Origin: a bacterium
Lineage (GTDB): Bacteria; Bacillota; Bacilli; Lactobacillales; Streptococcaceae
DNA length: 64,000 nucleotides
Direction of reading: 5' to 3'
Assembly: GCA_905221065.1 (NCBI GenBank)
Contig: CAJNBS010000007.1
Coordinates: 13,604-77,603 of the forward strand
Made by a program: the position numbers and the translations under genes. This document shows positions 57,511 through 64,000 of this stretch, in pieces (within the stretch, counting starts at the first letter, position 1; each line of letters starts with the position of its first letter). Under the pieces are notes generated by a model. The model did not search any database. It saw only the letters and a list, made by a program, of their open reading frames with translations, and was not told where the DNA came from.

Positions 57511-57549
57511 AGGAGCCCTCTTTTGCAGAAAAGCAGGGTTCTTTTTGCT
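57511..57549 (+). terminator. Second terminator-like hairpin
   Basis: GAGCCCTCTTTTGC / GCAGGGTTC-type stem with inner CTTTT / GAAAAG pairing, followed by TTTTT. It could back up the terminator just upstream. Confidence 0.6.
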
Positions 57550-57643
57550 GTCTATTCCATCCCTGAAAGTGTAGAACAAACTGGTCAGGGTGGCTAGATT
57601 GTGGTATAATGAAAGAGACTCAAAAAGAAACAGGAGAAAAATG

Positions 57644-57892
57644 ATGGATTTACTTTTAGCAATTGTATTGATTGTGCTAGCTTTTCTAGGAGGAGCTCTT
57701 GGAGGAATGTACTTGGTTCGTAAGCAAATTGAAAAAGAATTCGCTGACAACCCACGTTTGAATGCTGAAGCAGTTCGTACTCTTTTGAGTGCAAATGGTC
57801 AAAAACCAAGCGAAGCTAAGGTACAACAAGTTTACCACCAAATCATCCGCCAACAAAAAGCAGCCCTTGCTAACAATAAAAAGAAAAAATAA
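57644..57892 (+). CDS. yneF: UPF0154 (YneF-like) membrane protein
   Basis: An 82-residue protein with one N-terminal hydrophobic helix (about 2-24), then [36 protein letters not shown] and a lysine-rich tail. The PRLNxxAVRxLLxxxGQKPSE pattern identifies the UPF0154/YneF family; its function is unknown. AGGAG precedes the adjacent ATGs at 57641 and 57644, with better spacing for the second. A TATAAT at 57605-57610 is its promoter. It precedes murI, as in pneumococcus. Confidence 0.9.
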
Positions 57893-57897
57893 ATAAG

Positions 57898-57930
57898 GAA
57901 AAGTCTGGGATGAAAGTTCCAGACTTCTCA
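57898..57930 (+). terminator. Weak terminator after yneF
   Basis: AAGTCTGGGA / TCCAGACTT stem; the following sequence CTCACTATG has hardly any T-run, so termination may be partial. Confidence 0.45.
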
Positions 57931-58091
57931 CTATGTTGGCTATGGTTTAGGGATGAGACTTTTTCCTTGCATTCTATTGATATTTGATTATGATTAAGAG
58001 AGATAGTTGTTGATGAGGCTGTCCTTCAGTTCTTAAAGACAAGTAATCATAATGAACTATCAATCAGAAAAAAGACTAGAAAGAAGACTAT

Positions 58092-58886
58092 ATGGATAAT
58101 CGACCAATTGGTTTTTTGGATTCGGGTGTCGGGGGCTTGACGGTTGTGCGGGAGCTCATGCGTCAGCTTCCCCATGAAGAAATCGTCTATATTGGAGATT
58201 CGGCACGGGCGCCTTATGGTCCCCGTCCTGCTGAGCAAATTCGTGAATATACTTGGCAGCTGGTCAACTTTCTCTTGACCAAGGATGTCAAGATGATTGT
58301 CATTGCTTGTAACACTGCGACTGCGGTCGTCTGGGAAGAAATCAAGGCTCAACTAGACATTCCTGTCTTGGGTGTGATTTTACCAGGAGCTTCGGCAGCT
58401 ATCAAGTCCAGCCAAGGTGGGAAAATCGGGGTCATTGGAACGCCCATGACGGTACAATCAGACATTTACCGTCAGAAAATCCATGATCTGGATCCGGACT
58501 TACAGGTGGAGAGTTTGGCCTGTCCCAAGTTTGCCCCCTTGGTGGAGTCTGGTGCCCTGTCAACCAGTGTCACCAAGAAAGTGGTTTATGAAACCCTGCG
58601 TCCCTTGGTAGGAAAGGTGGATAGCCTGATTTTGGGCTGTACCCATTATCCACTCCTAAGATCCATTATTCAAAATGTCATGGGGCCAAAGGTTCAGCTC
58701 ATTGATAGTGGGGCAGAGTGCGTAAGGGACATTTCAGTCTTACTCAATTATTTTGAAATCAATCGTGGTCGCGATGCTGGACCACTTCATCACCGTTTTT
58801 ACACAACAGCTAGCAGCCAAAGTTTTGCCCAAATAGGTGAAGAATGGCTGGAAAAAGAGATTCATGTGGAGCATGTAGAATTATGA
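58092..58886 (+). CDS. murI: Glutamate racemase
   Basis: A 264-residue cofactor-free racemase that supplies D-glutamate for peptidoglycan. The two catalytic cysteines are C73 in IACNTATA and C183 in GCTHYPLL; the substrate-binding [13 protein letters not shown] and GDSARAPYG are at residues 8-20 and 35-43. It starts an operon of overlapping genes that runs to yidD. The stop overlaps the rdgB start by four bases (ATGA). Confidence 0.97.
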   Translation: MDNRPIGFLDSGVGGLTVVRELMRQLPHEEIVYIGDSARAPYGPRPAEQIREYTWQLVNFLLTKDVKMIVIACNTATAVVWEEIKAQLDIPVLGVILPGASAAIKSSQGGKIGVIGTPMTVQSDIYRQKIHDLDPDLQVESLACPKFAPLVESGALSTSVTKKVVYETLRPLVGKVDSLILGCTHYPLLRSIIQNVMGPKVQLIDSGAECVRDISVLLNYFEINRGRDAGPLHHRFYTTASSQSFAQIGEEWLEKEIHVEHVEL

Positions 58887-59854
58887 CAAATAAAATTTAT
58901 GAATACAAGGATGACCAAGACTGGTATGTCGGGTCCTATAGTATTTTTGGTGGCGTCCGGACGTTGACTGATGAAGACTTGGATTTCCCTCTGGTTGGAT
59001 TGGCCAAAATCTTTCGAGACGAGGAACGAGGTTTCCCAATTTCAGTTACTGTTTTACGCTATGGTTCTCGCTACCGTTTATTGTCTTTTGTGGTAGATAT
59101 ACTAAACCAAGAAGCAGGTCGCAATCTAGAAGTCATCCAACGTCGGGGAGCTTTGCTTTTGGTTGAAAATGGCCAACTCTTGTATGTGGAATTGCCCAAA
59201 GAAGGGGTCAATGTTCATGATTTCTTTGAAACAAATAAGGTCAGAGAAACCCTGTTAATTGCGACTCGTAATGAAGGTAAGACCAAGGAATTCCGAGCTA
59301 TCTTTGACAAGTTAGGCTACGATGTGGAAAATCTCAATGACTATCCTGACCTACCTGAAGTAGCAGAAACAGGCATGACCTTTGAAGAAAATGCTCGCCT
59401 TAAGGCAGAAACTATTTCTCAATTAACGGGCAAGATGGTTTTGGCAGATGATTCGGGCCTCAAAGTTGATGTCCTTGGTGGCTTACCAGGCGTCTGGTCA
59501 GCTCGTTTCGCAGGTGTGGGAGCTACTGACCGTGAAAACAATGCTAAACTCTTGCACGAATTGGCCATGGTCTTTGAACTTAAGGACCGATCGGCTCAAT
59601 TCCATACAACCCTGGTCGTAGCCAGCCCAAACAAGGAAAGCTTGGTTGTTGAAGCAGACTGGCCTGGCTACATTAACTTTGAACCTAAGGGTGAAAATGG
59701 CTTTGGCTATGACCCTCTCTTCCTTGTAGGAGAGACAGGCAAGTCCTCAGCTGAATTAACCCTTGAAGAAAAAAATAGTCAATCTCACCGTGCCTTAGCC
59801 GTTAAGAAACTTTTGGAGGTATTTCCATCATGGCAAAGCAAACCATCATTGTAA
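58883..59854 (+). CDS. rdgB: dITP/XTP pyrophosphatase RdgB with N-terminal extension
   Basis: A 323-residue protein. Residues about 127-320 are the RdgB/HAM1 domain ([60 protein letters not shown]) that removes noncanonical purine nucleotides such as dITP and XTP. Residues 1 to about 120 are an extra domain ([19 protein letters not shown] and following) not present in ordinary RdgB proteins of about 200 residues; it is known to me from streptococcal versions but has no assigned role. The start at 58883 is set by overlap with murI. Confidence 0.93.
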   Translation: MTNKIYEYKDDQDWYVGSYSIFGGVRTLTDEDLDFPLVGLAKIFRDEERGFPISVTVLRYGSRYRLLSFVVDILNQEAGRNLEVIQRRGALLLVENGQLLYVELPKEGVNVHDFFETNKVRETLLIATRNEGKTKEFRAIFDKLGYDVENLNDYPDLPEVAETGMTFEENARLKAETISQLTGKMVLADDSGLKVDVLGGLPGVWSARFAGVGATDRENNAKLLHELAMVFELKDRSAQFHTTLVVASPNKESLVVEADWPGYINFEPKGENGFGYDPLFLVGETGKSSAELTLEEKNSQSHRALAVKKLLEVFPSWQSKPSL

Positions 59855-60351
59855 TGAGCGATTCTCATGGCGATAGCTTGATTGTGGAAGAAATCCGTGA
59901 TCGCTATGTGGGCAAAGTTGACGCCGTTTTTCATAACGGCGATTCTGAACTGCGTCCTGATTCTCCACTCTGGGAGGGAATCCGTGTTGTTAAAGGGAAT
60001 ATGGACTTCTATGCAGGCTACCCAGAACGTTTGGTGACTGAGCTTGGTTCAACCAAGATTATCCAAACCCATGGACATTTGTTTGACATTAATTTCAACT
60101 TTCAAAAGTTGGACTACTGGGCTCAGGAAGAAGAGGCCGATATCTGCCTCTATGGTCACTTGCATGTGCCAAATGCTTGGATGGAAGGCAAGACCCTCTT
60201 TCTAAATCCAGGTTCCATCAGTCAACCACGTGGGACCATCAGAGAATGTCTCTATGCTCGTGTGGAGATTGATGATAGTTATTTTAAAGTGGACTTTTTG
60301 ACACGAGACCATGAGGTGTATCCGGGCTTGTCCAAGGAGTTTAGCCGATGA
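59830..60351 (+). CDS. YfcE/MJ0936-type metallophosphoesterase
   Basis: A 173-residue calcineurin-like phosphoesterase. The metal-binding motifs are [10 protein letters not shown] (DxH), FHNGDSEL (GD), VKGNMDF (GNxD-like), IQTHGHLF (GH) and LYGHLHVP (GHxH). YfcE-type enzymes hydrolyse phosphodiesters in vitro; the natural substrate is unknown. It overlaps rdgB by 25 bases and is a conserved partner of rdgB in Firmicutes. GGAGG lies upstream within rdgB. Confidence 0.93.
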   Translation: MAKQTIIVMSDSHGDSLIVEEIRDRYVGKVDAVFHNGDSELRPDSPLWEGIRVVKGNMDFYAGYPERLVTELGSTKIIQTHGHLFDINFNFQKLDYWAQEEEADICLYGHLHVPNAWMEGKTLFLNPGSISQPRGTIRECLYARVEIDDSYFKVDFLTRDHEVYPGLSKEFSR

Positions 60352-60809
60352 TTGCCAAGGAGTTTGAGACTTTCTTGTTGGGTCAAGAGGAAACTTTTTT
60401 GACTCCTGCTGAAAATCTAGCTGTGTTGATTGATACCCACAATGCGGATCATGCGACCCTCTTGCTCAGTCAGATGACCTACACCCGTGTTCCTGTTGTG
60501 ACAGATGAAAAGCAGTTTGTTGGGACGATTGGGCTCAGAGATATTATGGCTTATCAGATGGAGCATGACTTGAGTCAAGAAATCATGGCGGATACGGACA
60601 TTGTTCACATGACGAAAAGGGACGTAGCGATTGTTTCGCCAGATTTTACCATTACGGAGGTCTTGCACAAGCTGGTAGATGAGTCTTTCTTACCGGTTGT
60701 GGATGCAGAGGGGATTTTCCAAGGGATTATCACACGCAAATCTATCCTCAAGGCTGTCAATGCTCTCTTGCATGACTTTAGTAAGGAATATGAGATTCGA
60801 TGCAAATGA
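60348..60809 (+). CDS. cbpB: CBS-domain protein CbpB (c-di-AMP binding type)
   Basis: A 153-residue protein made almost only of a CBS pair (about 15-70 and 80-145; YTRVPVVTDEKQFVGTIGLRDIMAY and ESFLPVVDAEGIFQGIITRKSIL). It matches the stand-alone CBS proteins (CbpB/DarB/YkuL) that bind c-di-AMP and, in Bacillus and Listeria, activate the stringent-response enzyme Rel when c-di-AMP is low. Function here is inferred from family. It overlaps both neighbours by four bases. Confidence 0.88.
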   Translation: MIAKEFETFLLGQEETFLTPAENLAVLIDTHNADHATLLLSQMTYTRVPVVTDEKQFVGTIGLRDIMAYQMEHDLSQEIMADTDIVHMTKRDVAIVSPDFTITEVLHKLVDESFLPVVDAEGIFQGIITRKSILKAVNALLHDFSKEYEIRCK

Positions 60810-61540
60810 GAGATAGGATTTCAGCATTTTTAGAGGAAAAGCAGGGCTTGTCTACCAATTCCAAGCAGTCCTATAAGTATGATCTGGAGCAATTTTTAGA
60901 TTTGATAGGCGAGCGGATTTCTGATACCAATCTCAAGATTTACCAAGCCCAGCTAGCCAATCTAAAAATCAGCGCCCAGAAACGGAAAATTTCGGCCTGT
61001 AACCAATTTCTCTACTTTCTCTATCAAAAAGGAGATGTGGACAGCTTTTATCGCTTGGAATTAGCCAAGCAAGCTGAAAAGAAGACCGAAAAACCGGAAC
61101 TGCTAGACCTAGACTCTTTTTGGCAGGAAAGCGACTATCCAGAGGGCCGCTTGCTAGCTCTCCTGATCTTGGAAATAGGGCTCTTGCCAAGTGAGATTTT
61201 AGCCCTCAAGGTTGCGGATATCAATCTGGATTTTCAGGTGCTGCGAATCAGCAAGGCTTCCCAACAGAGGATTGTCACCATTCCCACAATCTTGCTTTCA
61301 GAATTGGAACCCTTGATGGGGCAGACCTATCTTTTTGAAAGGGGAGGGAAAGCCTATTCTCGTCAGTGGGCCTTTCGTCAGTTGGAGTCCTTTGTCAAGG
61401 AGAAAGGTTTCTCAACCTTATCAGCCCAAGCCTTACGGGAACAGTTCATTCTCAGACAAATAGAAAAGAAGGTCGATTTGTACGAAATTGCAAAAAAACT
61501 AGGATTAAAAACAGTCCTGACCTTAGAAAAATATAGATAA
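60806..61540 (+). CDS. xerDL: XerD-like tyrosine recombinase, degenerate
   Basis: A 244-residue protein matching streptococcal XerD-like (XerDL). It has an N-terminal SAM-like core-binding domain (about 1-80) and a shortened catalytic domain. The usual catalytic Arg I motif (TGLRxSEL) reads [10 protein letters not shown], with proline instead of arginine; the box II region reads [10 protein letters not shown], keeping Arg but not the usual His; the terminal tyrosine is in TLEKYR. It is therefore unlikely to recombine DNA on its own. The start at 60806 (ATGA overlap with cbpB) is chosen over 60800. Confidence 0.92.
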   Translation: MRDRISAFLEEKQGLSTNSKQSYKYDLEQFLDLIGERISDTNLKIYQAQLANLKISAQKRKISACNQFLYFLYQKGDVDSFYRLELAKQAEKKTEKPELLDLDSFWQESDYPEGRLLALLILEIGLLPSEILALKVADINLDFQVLRISKASQQRIVTIPTILLSELEPLMGQTYLFERGGKAYSRQWAFRQLESFVKEKGFSTLSAQALREQFILRQIEKKVDLYEIAKKLGLKTVLTLEKYR

Positions 61541-62268
61541 TGGATATTAAATTAAAAGATTTTGAAGGGCCCTTGGACTTGCTCTTGCACCTGGTTTCTA
61601 AGTACCAGATGGATATCTACGATGTGCCTATTACGGAAGTCATCGAACAGTACTTAGCCTATGTCTCAACCCTGCAGGCCATGCGTCTGGAAGTGACGGG
61701 TGAGTACATGGTCATGGCCAGTCAGCTCATGCTGATTAAGAGTCGCAAGCTTCTTCCAAAGGTAGCAGAAGTGACAGACTTGGAGGATGACCTAGAGCAG
61801 GACCTTCTCTCTCAAATCGAAGAATACCGCAAGTTCAAGATCTTGGGGGAGCACTTGGAAGCCAAGCACCAAGAACGGGCCCAGTACTATTCCAAAGCGC
61901 CGACAGAGTTGATTTACGAAGATGCGGAGCTTGTGCATGACAAGACGACCATTGATCTTTTTTTGGCTTTTTCAAATATCCTAGCCAAGAAAAAAGAAGA
62001 GTTTGCACAAAATCACACGACCATTTTGCGGGATGAGTATAAGATTGAGGACATGATGGTCATCGTGAAAGAGTCCTTGAATGGACGAGACCAGTTGTGC
62101 TTGCAGGATTTGTTCAAGGAAGCCCAGAATGTCCAAGAGGTCATTACCCTCTTTTTGGCAACCCTAGAGTTAATCAAAACCCAGGAGCTGATTCTTGTGC
62201 AAGAGGAAAGTTTCGGAGATATCTATCTCATGGAAAAGAAGGAAGAAAGTCAAGTGGCACAAAGCTAA
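61540..62268 (+). CDS. scpA: Segregation and condensation protein A
   Basis: A 242-residue kleisin that bridges SMC heads and binds ScpB. The N-terminal helical segment [27 protein letters not shown] is diagnostic, followed by [17 protein letters not shown]; the C-terminal winged helix region [24 protein letters not shown] binds the SMC cap. It starts on the last base of the xerDL stop codon and is followed by scpB after 18 bases. Confidence 0.97.
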   Translation: MDIKLKDFEGPLDLLLHLVSKYQMDIYDVPITEVIEQYLAYVSTLQAMRLEVTGEYMVMASQLMLIKSRKLLPKVAEVTDLEDDLEQDLLSQIEEYRKFKILGEHLEAKHQERAQYYSKAPTELIYEDAELVHDKTTIDLFLAFSNILAKKKEEFAQNHTTILRDEYKIEDMMVIVKESLNGRDQLCLQDLFKEAQNVQEVITLFLATLELIKTQELILVQEESFGDIYLMEKKEESQVAQS

Positions 62269-62286
62269 ACTTGATAGAGAGGAAAG

Positions 62287-62856
62287 ATGAGTACTTTAGC
62301 GAAAATAGAAGCGCTCTTGTTTGTAGCGGGTGAAGATGGGATTAGGGTCCGCCAGTTAGCTGAACTCCTCTCTCTGCCACCGACAGGTATCCAACAGAGT
62401 TTAGAAAAATTAGCCCAGAGGTATGAAAAGGACCCAGATTCCAGTTTGGCTCTGATTGAGACAGGAACAGCTTATAGATTAGTGACCAAGCCTCAGTTTT
62501 CAGAGGTGTTGAAGGAATATTCCAAGGCGCCTATTAACCAGAGCTTGTCTCGGGCTGCCCTTGAGACCTTGTCCATCGTTGCCTACAAGCAACCCATCAC
62601 ACGGATAGAAATTGATGCTATTCGTGGGGTCAACTCGAGTGGGGCCTTGGCAAAGTTGCAGGCTTTTGACTTGATTAAAGAAGACGGGAAAAAAGAAGTC
62701 TTGGGGCGCCCGAACCTCTATGTGACTACAGATTATTTCCTAGATTACATGGGGATAAACCATTTAGAAGAATTACCAGTGATTGATGAGCTTGAGATTC
62801 AAGCCCAAGAAAGCCAATTATTTGGTGAAAGGATAGAAGAAGATGAGAATCAATAA
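62287..62856 (+). CDS. scpB: Segregation and condensation protein B
   Basis: A 189-residue protein with two winged-helix domains (about 1-80 and 90-165) that dimerises and clamps ScpA in the SMC condensin. Typical segments are [23 protein letters not shown] and [40 protein letters not shown] precedes the ATG. It overlaps rluB by 14 bases. Confidence 0.97.
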   Translation: MSTLAKIEALLFVAGEDGIRVRQLAELLSLPPTGIQQSLEKLAQRYEKDPDSSLALIETGTAYRLVTKPQFSEVLKEYSKAPINQSLSRAALETLSIVAYKQPITRIEIDAIRGVNSSGALAKLQAFDLIKEDGKKEVLGRPNLYVTTDYFLDYMGINHLEELPVIDELEIQAQESQLFGERIEEDENQ

Positions 62857-63565
62857 GTATATTGCCCACGCAGGTGTGGCCAGTAGGAGAAAAGCAGAAG
62901 AGTTGATCAAGCAAGGCTTGGTGACGGTCAATGGTCATGTAGTGCGTGAACTAGCAACCACTATCAAGTCAGGCGACAAGGTCGAAGTTGAAGGCCAACC
63001 TATCTACAACGAAGAAAAGGTCTACTATCTGCTTAACAAACCACGCGGTGTCATTTCCAGTGTGACAGATGACAAGGGCCGCAAGACGGTTGTCGACCTC
63101 TTGCCCAATGTCAAAGAGCGTATCTACCCTGTAGGTCGTTTGGACTGGGATACATCAGGAGTCTTGATTTTGACCAATGATGGGGATTTTACGGATGAAA
63201 TGATTCACCCTCGTAATGAGATTGACAAGGTTTATGTCGCGCGTGTTAAAGGTGTGGCCAATAAGGATAATCTCCGCCCCTTGACCCGTGGACTTGAGAT
63301 TGATGGCAAGCAAACCAAACCAGCTGTCTATGAGATTCTCAAAGTGGACCCAGTTAAAAACCGCTCTGTGGTGCAGTTGACTATCCATGAAGGGCGTAAT
63401 CACCAGGTTAAAAAGATGTTTGAAGCTGTCGGTCTCCAAGTGGACAAGTTGTCACGGACTCGTTTCGGACATCTAGACTTGACAGGTCTTCGTCCAGGTG
63501 AATCCCGTCGTCTTAACAAAAAAGAAATCAGCCAACTACATACCTTGGCTGTAACCAAGAAATAA
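62843..63565 (+). CDS. rluB: 23S rRNA pseudouridine synthase RluB type
   Basis: A 240-residue RsuA/RluB-family pseudouridine synthase. An N-terminal S4 RNA-binding domain ([22 protein letters not shown]) is followed by the catalytic domain with the active aspartate in [18 protein letters not shown] and the family segment [11 protein letters not shown]. RluB modifies helix 89 of 23S rRNA. The scpA-scpB-rluB order is common in Firmicutes. The stop overlaps the yidD start by one base. Confidence 0.95.
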   Translation: MRINKYIAHAGVASRRKAEELIKQGLVTVNGHVVRELATTIKSGDKVEVEGQPIYNEEKVYYLLNKPRGVISSVTDDKGRKTVVDLLPNVKERIYPVGRLDWDTSGVLILTNDGDFTDEMIHPRNEIDKVYVARVKGVANKDNLRPLTRGLEIDGKQTKPAVYEILKVDPVKNRSVVQLTIHEGRNHQVKKMFEAVGLQVDKLSRTRFGHLDLTGLRPGESRRLNKKEISQLHTLAVTKK

Positions 63566-63807
63566 TGAAACGAATCTTAATAGCGCCTGTGCGCTTTTAC
63601 CAACGTTTTATCTCGCCAGCCTTTCCAGCCTCTTGTCGCTTTGAGCCGACTTGTTCCAATTACATGATTCAGTCTATTGAAAAACATGGCTTCAAGGGTG
63701 TCTTGATGGGCTTGGCGCGGATTTTACGTTGCCATCCCTGGTCGAAAACAGGCAAGGACCCCGTCCCAGACCACTTTTCTCTCAAACGCAATCAAGAAGG
63801 GAAATGA
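63565..63807 (+). CDS. yidD: Membrane protein insertion efficiency factor YidD
   Basis: An 80-residue basic protein. The YidD pattern [33 protein letters not shown], with its conserved cysteines, is followed by [25 protein letters not shown]. YidD associates with the membrane through an amphipathic N-terminus and assists YidC-dependent insertion; a YidC2 gene is in the same window at 37 kb. It is the last gene of the murI operon before the insertion-sequence ends. Confidence 0.95.
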   Translation: MKRILIAPVRFYQRFISPAFPASCRFEPTCSNYMIQSIEKHGFKGVLMGLARILRCHPWSKTGKDPVPDHFSLKRNQEGK

Positions 63808-63860
63808 GGCTGGGTAAACAGATTTCAAAATGATAAAAACGCATCCTATCAGGTTTGAGT

Positions 63861-63904
63861 TGTACTGACCCCAAAAAGTTGGACAAATAATTATTGAAAG
63901 GATT
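63861..63904. mobile_element. IS3-family-like terminal fragment
   Basis: TGTACTGACCCCAAAAAGTT followed by GGACAAATAATTATTGAAAGGA resembles the end of IS150/IS861-type elements, from memory of their inverted repeats. No IS3 transposase is visible because another element begins at 63905. Confidence 0.5.
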
Positions 63905-64000
63905 GGCTCTTTGTCAACTGTAGTGGGTTGAAGAAAAGCTAAGATCGAGAAAGGACGAAATTTGTCCTTTCTTTTTTGATATTCAGAGCGATGAAAATCC
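63905..64000 (-). mobile_element. ISL3-family insertion sequence, one end
   Basis: GGCTCTTTGTCAACTGTAGT followed by GGGTTGA matches the terminal inverted repeat of IS1193/IS1167-type ISL3 elements. The element enters the window from the right; its transposase is read on the minus strand. Confidence 0.75.
63939..64000 (-). CDS. ISL3-family transposase, last 19 residues
   Basis: The minus-strand frame reads IFIALNIKKERTNFVLSRS and then stops (TAG complement at 63939-63941), nine bases before the inverted repeat region. The segment FIALNIKKERT is the typical C-terminus of ISL3 (IS204/IS1001/IS1096/IS1165) transposases. Only this tail is inside the window, so whether the gene is intact cannot be told. 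Confidence 0.72.
   Translation of the reverse strand, partial: IFIALNIKKERTNFVLSRS

Noticed and set aside
57893..58091. Small gene or RNA between yneF and murI
   Set aside because: Apart from a weak hairpin at 57898-57930 no frame with a ribosome-binding site or clear structure is seen.

Overview
The window is chromosomal DNA of a mitis-group Streptococcus (S. mitis / S. oralis / S. pneumoniae neighbourhood). The main reasons are pneumococcal-type BOX elements in at least four places, the murA-epuA-endA competence nuclease block, a complete amiACDEF oligopeptide permease, XerD-like recombinase next to scpAB, and very frequent extended -10 promoters (TGN-TATAAT). Most genes are core and lie in tight, often overlapping operons. 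The species cannot be fixed from the sequence alone, but the 2783-residue adhesin and the extra lantibiotic-resistance-like block argue for a commensal rather than a typical pneumococcal layout.

Layout. 1-9 kb: truncated asparaginase, a HAD-pyrophosphohydrolase fusion ending inside a BOX element, a universal stress protein, an aminotransferase, rpmH, an orphan oligopeptide-binding lipoprotein and a KimA-type potassium importer. 9.1-17.6 kb: one giant LPXTG surface protein made of albumin-binding-like, Rib-like, DUF1542-like and beta repeats, with a ten-G tract placed inside its promoter spacer. 18-24 kb: tatD-rnmV, then a lactococcin-972-type bacteriocin cluster (TprA/PlcR-like regulator, bacteriocin precursor, large membrane protein, ABC ATPase, small unknown protein). 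24-32.7 kb: rsmA-rsgA-rpe-thiN-rmuC-yhaM, purR behind a PurBox, lysA, pflA. 32.9-36.9 kb: AT-rich three-gene ABC exporter plus two-component system resembling lantibiotic-immunity modules. 37-47 kb: yidC2, acyP, an rRNA methyltransferase, asnA, rsmD-coaD-sepM, murA-epuA-endA, a CorC-type transporter and tRNA-Cys. 47.7-54.2 kb: amiACDEF. 54.3-57.4 kb: an aromatic-rich leader peptide and a cascade of alternative hairpins upstream of a TrpXYZ-type ABC transporter. 57.6-63.8 kb: yneF, murI-rdgB-phosphoesterase-cbpB-xerDL-scpA-scpB-rluB-yidD. The right edge holds two insertion-sequence ends, one directly against the other.

The most rewarding points are non-coding. They are the apparent phase-variable promoter of the giant adhesin; the leader-peptide attenuator of the TrpXYZ-like transporter; a palindromic operator overlapping the -35 box of the bacteriocin operon; and three genes whose extended -10 box sits only 6-7 nt before the ATG, predicting leaderless transcripts. 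No CRISPR array, rRNA operon, prophage or replication origin was seen. All functional calls are from sequence reading and family knowledge; no database search was run.
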